DNA of 64,000 bases from Opisthorchis felineus (lineage: Eukaryota; Platyhelminthes; Trematoda; Opisthorchiida; Opisthorchiidae). The position numbers and the translations under genes were made by a program. This document shows positions 10,601-21,810 of the stretch, piece after piece. The notes beneath the pieces are model-generated. The model saw only the letters and a program-made list of their open reading frames with translations. It searched no databases and was not told the DNA's origin. The DNA is taken from NCBI GenBank assembly GCA_004794785.1, contig SJOL01004525.1, positions 6,343 to 70,342 of the forward strand, given 5' to 3'. Each line of letters starts with the position of its first letter. The stretch's first letter is position 1.

Positions 10601-13600
10601 TTCCCTCAAAAAGCGACACCACTGAGTCTACCCAGTCTCAGTGTAAACTTGCGGCCTGTCGCAACTGCGAATTTCTTAATCTCTCCATCCCCGCATGAGC
10701 TTTACGTGACCCCGGGTATTACCTGAACCACCCGAGGTCACTCACAGTCAACGGCGAATTTCACTTTTAGCCCAAGTCAAACGGCTTCATCGCTGAAGTG
10801 GTCACACCACATGCCCCATTGTTTTAGTTTCCTTTTTTCAAAAGTTACGAATACTTATCAAGTTATAAGCATGTCTACTTCGTTTTGTGCACCCTCCGTT
10901 GTGTTGTTGCCCCCACATTCAAAGTGCAACGTCCCGATCATGCTTCAATTGACATGCACTCTACCATTTGGGAAATGTAACTATAATTATTAGTATTGGC
11001 GAATTGCTGTCTGAAACACTGGAAGGGGCTCCACGGAGCGTTTTGCGGCCCACGACAAAAGCGACGAGTGTTCTGTCGATTGCACCGTGACAGTGATTCA
11101 TAATCGCAGTCCGGGCGATTAGGCGCCACATTCACATTAAATGACATTACAAAATTGCTGACAAAATATTATGACGTATCACCTGTGTGATTACGTATCG
11201 CCAACGATGCAGAAGATACACCGGATGCTCTGGACATGGCGAATCTCCGCGGAAATTTACAGGAAGCCCTAAACCGACGCCACAGTCCTTTCACGCACCC
11301 AGTCTTCAAAAACCAAGGCTTACGGTTAGGAGTAACGCACACCATGGTGGTTGCGGTACACGGGTGGCAAGCTCACGTAGCCATCTGCGTCCGACATGGT
11401 TAATTTTTATCAACAAATTTACGAGGCACTAACTAGCTTCATCAAAACTTTGTGCCTTTGCATTAAATGCCAGACTCCATATTCCTTTTTCAGCAAGGGG
11501 CAGGGCAAAGTGCGGCCAGCGCATAACGATGACTAGATACGCAGGTCACGGTTTCCTAAATGTACTCCGTACCATCCATTAAGAAAATCTAGGGCAATAT
11601 GGAAATGTAGTCAGGTGATCTCAAAAAAAATCCTGAACGTGCCCACAGCCAAATACCGGTATCGCCTGAGCACATCTTACGGAATGCTATCATCACACCG
11701 TTTAACCTATACCGATAATTACGCATGCCACTTTTTTCCAAATGCGGCTCAATTCTTTGTTGTTTCATTACCATCAACAACATCAACTGATCATTGTTTA
11801 GACTTTATATGACCATGTTTGAACGATCTGCTCGAGGACAGCGTGTCAGAAGAAAAGCTCGAAACTTACCTTACATCTCTTTTGGGTCATTTAGCCCACC
11901 ATCAAACGACTATCCATATGTAACACCTGCCACACCGCAAAAGGGTTGTCTTGAACACGGTATCGATCGGCACGGCTGCTGCACAGTGGAAGACAAGGTC
12001 AAATATGCTCTTGGCACTTCTTCCCACAATCCTGACTGTTCTTTTCCTGTTCGGTGGAATTATATGTTACTATCGCCCTTTTGTTATCTGTTGTGCTGTT
12101 GTTGCTTGCCCGGAGGTCGAACGAATCGTGCAACTGGGCTTTCAGCCTAAGCTCAGTGTACCTTAGTGGCAGTTAGTTAAGTGCTGGCTTCGGCCACAAT
12201 ACCTCAACAGTTCCACCTCCGAACCGTTGAGCGTTCCTGAAGCTGGCTCCGAAGGGGCTGTTGGAGCTGCTTTACAGCAACGGTCTGCAGGTTAATGGAA
12301 AACTCTTGCTGTCTTCTCCAAACTGTCGCTGCAACCGGAGACACGGCAAGGGTAGTTTCGGACATGGGTTCTTAACGAGCTTTTCTGCCGTCCGATATTA
12401 TAGTTTTGCGCTGGAGCGTCGACCATTGGTGATCATTTGTGGTCCTCCCGTTTTGCAGCCATTCAGAATAAAGATTTGTTGAGGGCTTTTTGGTAACTTT
12501 GTTGTGTGGCTTGAATTTCATGGACGTCCGACAAAGACCTCCCAAACACACCAACAACCGACACTTCATTACCACTGTCAGCTGAGGTTTCGTGTACGAC
12601 AGACTTAGTGCTGCGACCAAGTCCAACGAATGGAAGCTTTCTTTTTCGCGTGGTCAACCAACCATTACCAAATCCTGGTGAACGGAACTGATGTTACGTA
12701 TCCGCTGAAAACCCTCACCCTTTGTGCCTTACCTTTTTACAGATCAAGCCTACATAATCCACATGGAATTATCCGCCCAGGTATGTGGACCACAACCAAG
12801 CTGGTCTTAGCTCGGTACGACTGGGTTGGCGGACAAAAAATTGAACCTGAGTGAGCCCCTCCTTGATTGCCTTGCAGACTTGCCAACTTAAGCCGCCCAA
12901 ATGTCACTTTCCGCGGGTGCGCCTACATTCGCCCCACAACCATAAGTAATTTCAGACCCCTCGCTTCATCCGGCGATATGGTCGACCTGACGGCCATCAC
13001 CAGGCGCAATACGCGGTTGAATGGAACCGTCCTCAAACCAGACGCAGGTTTTCCCGAACGCTGGGTCTCTGTGTACGGCTGCCAGTTGACTGTCGTCACA
13101 ACTAGGGATTCACACTTCGAGAGCACCCAGTTCGAAGAGGCTCTTAATGAGTCAGGCGTCCGTCGCATCCACACTGCGGTAGTAACATTCGTAGCCAGAC
13201 AACTTGCATGAAAATTTATACCGTTAGCTTGAGGCATCGATCAATGCTGCTATTGCCACCTATTAGACCGATTCCATCCCATGGTCTCCTGGGCCTGAGT
13301 TCAGCAATCAATGCGGCCTTACGCTTTTGAGGCACCAAGCTAATTCATAGCCAGCCGTTGTGTCCTCCACTATTCCTCTAAAGCACAAATTTCTCCCTAT
13401 GGCGTGTAGTGGTATGGATACCCAAAAAGCTACTTTACCAGGAGTGTGGCAAATAAATAAACATAATTACTCTGAATCGAATACACAATAATAAAAAGGG
13501 TCGAATGGAACAGACTCACTAAGAATTGTTCTCTTTAAAATAGTTCATCGTTGGCCCAGGTCAGTGAATAAATAATAATCCGATCGTGGATGTCCAGGGG

Positions 13601-13955
13601 TCTTCTTTCGGATAGCTCTCACATACAATAAACTCCGAAGACGGTCTGAAATGTTTTGATACTAGAGTTAGCACATGAAGCTCGCGAATGACCGCCGTGA
13701 GCGCAAGCGAATTGAGAATAGAAAGTACTGGTACGTGAACACGCCTGTATTGTATGTAAATTGTACATATGCGCGTTTTTGTGGTTTTGCGTATTCAAAC
13801 AAAAAACGTTTATGGAATTGATGAAATGCGTAACGTTATAATGAAAGAAAGAGGAAGGTACAAAACGCCACAGGCGCAACGTTTGCCAGGCATCTTGCCG
13901 CTAGATTACGCCGCTTGTGCCCTACAATCGGCGCCAGTCAAGGCACAATGGATTT
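7671..13955. other. Spacer of the inverted repeat, no recognised gene
   Basis: This 6.3 kb stretch between the arms contains only short ORFs. The most coding-like is a minus-strand pair in one frame (9923-10213 and 10220-10498) separated by a single TAG. Together they give about 190 residues, rich in K, R, S and T, with no family recognised. Other modest ORFs lie at 8318-8518 (minus), 11951-12166 (plus, one hydrophobic segment) and 12867-13211 (plus). None has a start, splice sites or a domain good enough to call. Confidence 0.5.
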
Positions 13956-16900
13956 GTTTCACAGGGCCTGAGGACACTCAAGTTTTTCTTCGCATCAGTT
14001 AGGGTAGGAAATAACTAGAGCATCCATACGGGCACTACTATAACGCAACCCAACGTGAAGAGCAGAATCTCATCGTGTGGTGTTAGGTAAAAGCTGAGGC
14101 TGCCAGTACCGATCGACTTGAGCCGATCTAACTTGAGGCCCCCAACACATCACCGTCGAGAAAACATTCACTCCATCGTCAGCTCCGCCACGTTCGAAGC
14201 CAGTACCGCTGCTGTAACTTATGACTTTGCAGTTTGCATTCTCGCTAATTCTCGGCTACGAATGCTGCGGTTAAATGACTTACAGGATTTAAAGTGATAC
14301 CCGCATAAAGAGTTTACATTTGCCCTGCACGTCCTCTGTGATATGTGGTATTTCACGTTTTCTGCCATCCAACCAGGTTTTGCTTGGGTTCGTTCCGATT
14401 GGTTAGTCGCATCGTTGCTTGTGCACTGTACACATGTTATCGTAATGTTCAATTTTCGGGTTCTCTGTATGCCCACGGAATTTTTTAAGCCATTCTTCAT
14501 ACGAAGAAACGCTTAGCGTGGCACACCCTCGGTGGGTCAGTCAAAGCCCTTTCGGTTGCTTGATGTTATTTTACAGACGTTACTACCCCGCACAGACAGA
14601 GAACAGGCCAGGGGAAAGTCTTGTTGGGGCGTGCCTCCTGGGGCGTACGCGTACGAGGAAAATACACCGTATTTCATACTGCGATTTTGGATGCGCAGTG
14701 CAAGAGTATAAATAGGCTTAAAATGACTTGACTTTTTAATCAGCGGCCCGGCGCAACGGGTCCGAAGTTGCTGGACTTGTATAATCCTACCTCCTACTGA
14801 CGAAGCTCATTCAGTCTCCAAACATACCTCTAATGTTGCTATTAAATTTCGGTGCCAGGATACGCCGAAGACTATCCCGCTGGCCGTGAAGCTTCACGAG
14901 GGGTACCCAGCTGTCAGCCTCCAATTGCAATGTCGTCCATCGATTTTTAACCTGCATCCGAGCCGTGATATAAAGTTAACAATCATGAGTCGTGTCATCT
15001 GCTAGCGATTTGCTTCAGGGTCAGCCCGTCCACCTTCCCTATTCCTCCGTCAAACACATTCGTACAAAGGCCATAACTTGCGTTCTCTCTCTCCAACATT
15101 CCGTACACACCGCGGTCGAATCGTAAGCAACGAATCATTCGATTACTACACTGGGTTACGATTGGCGCGACGCACCGAGTGAGTCGCGAACCTTGTAACT
15201 TTTAGTGCCACGCATAGCACTGAGGCGGGAATTTCCACCGAAGAGCTGCCCAAGATAAGTTCCAGGAGGGATTTCCCAGTTCTGATATCGTTTAAAGTCC
15301 ATGTGTCCACTGAAAGCTAGAAATTCCTAAGCATATGCAAACGAAGGACTTTTACGTCTACTGAGCTTACCGAGCTCTGAAATCGGCCTGGCATATCAAG
15401 GGCAAACTTTACACCAGAGCAGTCAGTCGGTGACTACAGATGGTTCGCGGAAATGTAACTGGCACTTGCGTTCGCATCCTTACCTGTTTCCGTTTTAGGC
15501 TACACGCTAGCCGCGATTTTGAATGTTTAAAAATTATAGAGCGCTTTTTGCTCCGCGATTGTTCCACATCCTGTAAAGTGTCTTCCATATATCTGTCCAA
15601 AACACATCCTCTACTTTCCTTCACTTGTCTGTAAGACCAAAACCTTCCCAGTTCCCACGGACACTGACAACAGACTTTGGACTTGGGATTTAGCAGGATT
15701 CTGCCTCTTATACGGTAGTCCTCCATTCCTCGAAGAGAGCGATAAGGCTTTTTCCTCTCCCACAGTAATCCAATAATCCAGATCGGCCTACTCCCACCGT
15801 ACCGTATACTGCTTTTGTTCACCCTTAATGACTACCGCAGTTTTGTGTGGCTTTCCTGGCCAAAACGTGAAGCCAATATGCCCGAAAATGTACGGCGTAA
15901 AGCCACAAAATTGTCGTTGAACTCTAATGGATCCCTCATCCCGAACGAGTCCTGCGTCATGAGCTCACGACCGATGCCAACGAATGCAGCTTTTGCGACC
16001 AACTGGGCACACAACTGAAAGATCGACTCGTTACCAACAGTAACCACCTATCTCCTCAGTGGCAAACTTCCCAACTTGGTGGTGCTTTCTTCAGTTGTCT
16101 TGAGCTCACTGCGAGCAATTTAAAGGTGTCCTTGGCGCTACTATATCTGACAGAGCTGAAGCCCGTCAAGAAAACTTTATTGTTTTCAATGCACATGTAG
16201 CTTCTTATTGGGGGCAACAACTAGAACTTAAATTGGGTGAAGTTGTAGGTTAATTTGTCGCTGTCTCATAACAGTTTGTCGGAATTCAGGTTTTTTTAGC
16301 CCACCAAACTTTAACTCTACTTGGGGGCAGCGCATTTCCAATCGGCAGCTATCTCATCAAAAATCTTTGTAAATGCACTACACCCCATCAATTCCCGAAT
16401 TCTCAGCATGCTGTTAAATGCACGAAGATTTATGGCAAATCTCTCCAGTTACATTAACAGTTTGGGCTACCCTGCTTACTGGACGTGGCGACTTTTGATT
16501 CTATTCGGCGATAGTTTGTTTTATAGCGGAAGCTGGCAGTACGGAATTGGTGATTCCAGAATCTGCCTTGGGAGCGCTCATCCGTACAACGTACACGGTG
16601 AATTCTATCAAGCTGGTTGGGCTCCCACCATTCGGAACACCAGTGATCAGCTCAATGGAAGCCGGCGGCAAGACACCATCCCTTGCGTTTATCGTATTGG
16701 ACTGGATCCGTGTCTTCTCAAACAGGTGCATATGGCTGTCGGACCAGAAATTGCGGAAAACCAAATGACTCTTTCCTAATGCTTCTACAAATCTGGCCCA
16801 AAAGACTAGTATCTGCTCGTCGTAAGATGCTTTTATGCGCTATTTGCAACCCACAGATGAAAGACGAGCGGACAAATGCTCACTGTTTACTAATGGCCGG

Positions 16901-18889
16901 CTTTTGTGTCTTCCGTTCTATTGGGCAGCCAAATCGCGGCCGCTGCGCCGGACACTCCAAATTTCTTCCTCGTTCCTCCCTTCAGTTAAGCCAATTCTAT
17001 GGTGCCCACTCATCCTCAGATCATTCTATGGCATTGTGCCATGCCTCGAAAGTGACTCAAGTCTAGCCGGTGTTGCGTCCCCCACACCCACCGTCAAATA
17101 TATCAGACCGTTTGGGTTCAGCATACCGGAGGCTCTGGCCAAGCGTCTTTCATCTGCCAGGCTCCAGCCGCGCGCCATCGATGAAGCTTATAAAATATGT
17201 CGGAATTATCATAGGCCAGCTGTTTCCGAAACTTCGACGTGGAGACACGCTTGTGCACCGACTCTAACTTCACAGTCCATTCTGGCACGGGAACAACTAT
17301 TCTATCATGCTACCCCGTTTTTGCTCATGTTCCCGGAACGCTTGCAGGAAAACGTTGCCACCTTACACTGAAAGATGGATCACTTCTGTGCCCAGCTACT
17401 TGCCAGTTGATTGGACAGCATCGACTCCCGAATGAAAGAAGGTTCACCTATCTATTAGATAGCCTCAGATTAAAAACCTGTCTCACATATTCAACAACTT
17501 GCTTTGATTTCCAACGTCCTCTTAGCCCTTGTTGCCATCACTCTATATAGATGGTGGGACGAAAAAGCACAATTAAATTTCCCCCCTGTTTCCACACTTA
17601 TTAGCAACTTTTCCATTTATGCGCACTTCGCTCGTTTGGGTGATCAACGACAACCTGCTGTCGACTCTTTTGTCACAATTGATTGCCGAGGGCCTGAAAC
17701 AACTTATGCCGAGGGCACCAACCACTTATCTTTAGTATTGTATTGGGATTGCCGCCACCCTGCGCGGAGCATTCGGGAACTACTGTTTCACTGGATCTGC
17801 AGAACATCCACGAAGACTTTTAAGCTCTTGAATTAATGAAGATTGAATAGTGGGTGCTGAATCTAAAACATTAGCCAGAACTTCGTTTCGGCCAGTCACG
17901 TGCCAGGTAGCTTTATCGGTCGTTGTGACTTTGACTTGTTCGGGTGATTTGCGTTCGCAATACACTGGAGCGGGATTTGTTATTAACGGAGAAGAGGTTC
18001 ATTAAGAGTAATACAGTCTACCTGGCCAGCGACTGACCCTGGAGGTTTGTCGTTGGAATATTTTCGGGAGGAATGAACTGTGCGGAGGAATTCTTCGCCA
18101 TTTTCCTCGTGGAATGGTAGTACTTGAGTGACAAACCGGGTCACCCGGCTGGAACGAGTTCATATGAGACAACTGTTGCGTAGACGACTTCGACAAAAAG
18201 TGTGCCAAGTGTGGCAGCAAAGAGGCTGACAACGATCTGGCTCTCCAATTCTCAAGCAGCTTGCTTCGGTCCCTGGTTCTTGTACGTCAGTTTTTGCATC
18301 TACTCACAAAAGTAATGTAGCTTTGAAAGCTTTTACGATTGCTCAGCTCCAGGAATATCGGGTTAAGCGAGGGGTGGAACTGCAGCGGGCTCTCCTAGAG
18401 GCACAGAACTAAACGGAGCTACCTAAGATAGAGTTGGAGGCCAAAAAAGACTCACCAGATGAAGTCCAGGAAATAGTAATCTCAACTGACCGGTTAACGC
18501 ACTACCTGAAACCCTCCCAGATAAGTTATATACCCCTAGGATATGCTGGTGATATTAAACGGTCATCTTCGGGGCCAAAACCGGTCATTTCCATCACCTT
18601 AGTGACAGCCACCGTGGAACTACCCAAGGTAGATCTATCACATTTTGGTGGTAATCCAAATCATTACTAGAGGCCCACACACCACGTTTGAGATCTATAT
18701 TTAGAGAAAGGTAAAGGACGCCGGTCAGCGGCTCCCGTATTTGGTCCACTATTGTCAAGGCGATGCGAAAGCATCCTTTGAAGAATATGTGATGCTCTTA
18801 CCGGAGGTAGCATACTCCAGGGCTCCGGAGATTCCGCGCAAACGTTTTGGTCAGCCTCATGTTATTTCTCGCTCTCTACTTGAAATCCT
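13956..18889 (-). repeat. Right arm of the ~4.93 kb inverted repeat
   Basis: This is the reverse complement of 2737-7670, nearly base for base. Homology stops at about 18889-18893 in the middle of the gag reading frame, whereas the left arm carries on into more gag. The inner end is at about 13956-13960. A SINE starts some 75 bp beyond the outer break. Confidence 0.95.
16835..17371 (+). CDS. Unassigned 178-residue ORF in inverted-repeat right arm
   Basis: This is the mirror copy of the ORF at 4255-4791 and has the same protein sequence. No family is recognised. Its preservation follows from the very recent duplication of the arm and is not evidence of selection. Flanking open frames at 16321-16779 (152 residues), 17239-17550 (103) and 17504-17836 (110, with a hydrophobic start) mirror those of the left arm. 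They may be pieces of a frameshifted gene or chance ORFs. Confidence 0.2.
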   Translation: MRYLQPTDERRADKCSLFTNGRLLCLPFYWAAKSRPLRRTLQISSSFLPSVKPILWCPLILRSFYGIVPCLESDSSLAGVASPTPTVKYIRPFGFSIPEALAKRLSSARLQPRAIDEAYKICRNYHRPAVSETSTWRHACAPTLTSQSILAREQLFYHATPFLLMFPERLQENVATLH

Positions 18890-18893
18890 CTTC
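18227..18893 (+). pseudogene. Duplicated, 3'-truncated BEL/Pao gag fragment
   Basis: This is the right-arm copy of the gag N-terminal region. It contains the helical stretch with an internal stop, VDLSHFGGNP, and HYCQGDAKASFEE through RSLLEILF. Homology to the left copy ends at about 18889-18893, just after the codons for LEIL, and the following frame is unrelated and soon stops (about 18923). No protease or later Pol sequence follows, so this is a passenger of the inverted duplication and not an independent insertion. Confidence 0.8.
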
Positions 18894-18965
18894 AGGAGCC
18901 GGTCGTCTCACGGGAACATTTAACCTTCCATGGCCTCTGTTGGTCGTGTGACTTTATTGAAAGCC

Positions 18966-19150
18966 CGAGATAGCTAACTGGCTGTGGCGCGAACTTACTG
19001 ATACGAAGGTCAACGGTTTGAACCCAACCCCATCATCTCAACTTCTCTGAAGGCGTGGGCAACCTGAGAGTACCTCAGCCCTCATGCTTCCTTCGGGTGA
19101 TGTGGCAGCTATGCCCCGAAAGGGTGTTACAGCTGAACGATTGCGATTGT
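18966..19150 (+). mobile_element. tRNA-derived SINE, copy 1
   Basis: The 5' head is tRNA-like: a degenerate box A (TAGCTAACTGGCTGTGG) is followed about 35 bp later by a box B-like GGTTTGAACCC. A body shared with four other copies follows, through a CATCTCAACT segment, GGGCAACCTGAGAGT, a CTTCGGGTGATGTGGCAGC segment and GGGTGTTACAGCTGAACG. Such elements are transcribed by RNA polymerase III and mobilised by a partner LINE. Confidence 0.75.
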
Positions 19151-20105
19151 TAAGGAAACTCTGGGTTGCACGTTCAAAGATCGTCCGGTTCCACTCGAGG
19201 CAGCATTGGGCGTCGGGCGCATGATTCTCCTGCATAGTGCGTCGGCTGTCGGACCAAATTTCCCTGGAGTGGGTTTCAAGGCCAAATCAAATCCCTGTAA
19301 AAATAATTACCATCTAGCTGGGAGTCCTTGGTAGTCTTTCGTGAAGGACAGATGTGTTAACGGATCACGATCAATCCAAATGGAAAATTTTGTCCCCTGA
19401 TTTATGGTTTGAACGTTTCTACATCCCATAAGGTAGCTAGTACCTTGTTCATCGTCTCGCAATAGCTTTGCTCACCTGAATTTAAGACAGGGAGGCACAC
19501 TGGCTACCGACTGTTCGGTCTTTATTGGACGTAGTTTCGAGAAGTCTGGGAACTCTAGTACCCTGCTGCTCATAAGAACCCTCTTCCAAGCGTTGAAGGC
19601 TTGTTGGCATTTATTTGCCTACCTATACTTCGAACTGTTTACTGTCATCTTTTGTTCTGCTGCCATGCGCCGCACGGTTGTCCTGGTCCCCTCGGTCGCT
19701 GGTCGTCGACAAAGCCAAAACATGAAAGAACGATAACGTGTAGAGGAGAGAACGAGGAAATCTCAGTTTAGGAAGTGGGTATGATTGAGTGAAGGAAACA
19801 GGGCCGCTGGTTTTGCGATTCGGCACATCAGCTAGGGTATCCAGCCCCTGATTGCGTGGGAGTTTAGCTCTTCACCCTGGCAGACGGCATACTTACGTCA
19901 CTAAGACTATAAGCAAGGTCTTTAACATAATACACCACTCATAAGGTTGCTGAAGACTCAGCATTGCCCAAGCAGGTAAAGATATGGCAAATTCGCTCTC
20001 TTCCCATCTCACTTTGTGCTCTCCTACTTGCGTCTCATGTGACGAAGGTAGGCGTCGCAAGTAGCCGGTAGCCATGTTGCAGCCGGCGTGGGACTTAACC
20101 CATAT
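19151..20105. other. Intergenic, nothing recognised
   Basis: Only short ORFs are present, with no domain or splice pattern. The last part may already belong to the 3' UTR of the RTE-like element whose tail follows. Confidence 0.4.
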
Positions 20106-20317
20106 GGTTGGAACAGTCGGCACCTCAGAATGCCTGCAGTGGACCAGCACTAGGTCCCCTCCCTCACCCACTCTTCTCTACTTTTCACTCCAAGGCTTTA
20201 ACTATGATTAGACAAACTGTATGTTTGTCGGCAGTGAAGCATCAGTGTCAACACTGATGTGTCTGTCTTTGATAATGATGCTAATGACGATGATGATGAT
20301 GATGATGATGATGATGA
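20106..20317 (+). mobile_element. 3' tail of RTE-like family B with (GAT)n end
   Basis: This matches the end of the decayed element at 36.6-39.4 kb. Shared landmarks are GGCACCTCAGAATG, CAGCACTAGGTC, CTCACCCACT, AAGGCTTTAA and the short palindrome CAGTGTCAACACTG, followed by a pure GAT run at about 20289-20317. A third copy of the end lies on the minus strand at 55.7 kb. It is a 5'-truncated insertion with no coding part. Microsatellite tails at the 3' end are usual for RTE-clade elements. Confidence 0.75.
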
Positions 20318-20319
20318 GT

Positions 20320-21810
20320 CGTGCTCCTATTGTAGTAACGCAGACCTCATTCTTTCTACTAGAAACTTGCCTCGTGCTGCGTTTCACTGGCTCCATCCAC
20401 CATTTTGTCAGTCACATCGGGAAAGCTATCCCCTCATTCTGTATGCTCTCCCTGCCATACAGACCCTAATATGTCAGTAAGGCTTTTTTAATGGATGAAA
20501 GGCCTTGGTTCCGTACAGGCGGTCCTGGTTTAATCGTATACCATCTAGACCAACCTTTTTCGAGTGCTCTGCTTAAATGTCGAGCAGAGACAGAACCTTA
20601 CCACTGGACGAATTTTTATTATCTGGGTACGAGATCTTTCTGAAACGATGACCTCCTAATCGGTCCCAAACATTGTTCAACTGATCGGTGACCTCCATCC
20701 TCTTCTTTGCTACTTCTTACACATGGATGTTGTGCATCATTCCATGCGAGTGTTCGTACCTTCCTCAACTACGATTGCTACGATTGATTCTGAGGCAGTT
20801 ACTCATTTTCGCGTCTTTCGCATCCCGTTTCTGAACAACGCGAATAAATCACAACCCATTTTCATACTTTGCTTATCCGGTTTCGAGCATGTGCTTGTGC
20901 TGAGAAAGGTGACGAATGAAGCGTAGAACAATTTCAGTGTTTGGGTGTCGACAAGTTGCATGTTAAAATGTGTACTCATAAATTACTCACCAAAAGGCCT
21001 CACAGATACTGATATTTGAAATTATCAACCAATGTCCAGGACATCGATCTTGCGTAAATCCAGAAAGTTATCTATACCAATGAAGAGAACGTCCGGGGTA
21101 AATTTTATCATACATACTCGTGTCCACACCTTTTTTCAGATATTTTTTCGGATTATCTAGTGTTGTTAATATATATAAAGCAATGAAATGTCAGCGCTAT
21201 AACTTCTGTGAATTATGTGAACAATTTAGAGAAGACGGGGTCAATTTTCCTGACTTCATCCGATAATTGTGAATGACAGAAATACTTTCTTAGTCACAGA
21301 TTTAAATGACCTATAGCTGACTGAGTTGAAACTGAAACACCCGAAGGGCATAAAGGCAATTTCCGACAGCGGCGGCAGAACAGCATGCGTCAACCTGTGC
21401 TGCCTCGATTCGCAACCCTCATTTATATTTTCAGTGCATCAACAATATCTTGATGTTCTGTCAGCTATGTCTGTGTAGCACGTAAAATGCCTCGTAAATG
21501 CAGGTATAGCATTTTGAACACAAGTGCCAACAGTTGTACAGTTTTGGGGGTAATTTCGGCTTTAAGCCCAAACAATCATGTACTCGCACGCTGTCTGCCA
21601 CTCTACTTATCTGGTATTCTACAACTGTGTTTCGTTCGTATTTTCCTCCTTGTAGCCTGCCCTGAGGCTTTTCCGATGTTTCCCTCCTTACGAAGCCAAC
21701 TTACGGATTGATGTTTGTGCAGTCCGGAGGTCTCTTCTCATGTGAGGAGTGATTACTGACGCTGCTGTGAGCTGTTTGATACGTTGCCTTTACTCATCGA
21801 GAGCTTCATA
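20320..21810. other. Upstream region of the zinc-finger gene
   Basis: No gene is recognised in about 1.5 kb. A short plus-strand ORF at 21487-21711 shows no domain and could be untranslated leader or chance. It presumably holds the promoter of the zinc-finger gene, but no specific promoter element can be defended. Confidence 0.4.

Noticed and set aside
11794..12166. Two overlapping cysteine-rich or hydrophobic ORFs in the spacer
   Set aside because: They compete for the same bases in different frames and neither shows a known domain.
18015..18040. BEL/Pao primer-binding site at TGGCCAGCGACTGACC
   Set aside because: It lies at a plausible distance before gag, but the bases before it do not end in CA and no LTR was identified.
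20221..20480. ORFs with runs of D or M across the GAT repeat
   Set aside because: They are translations of the microsatellite.
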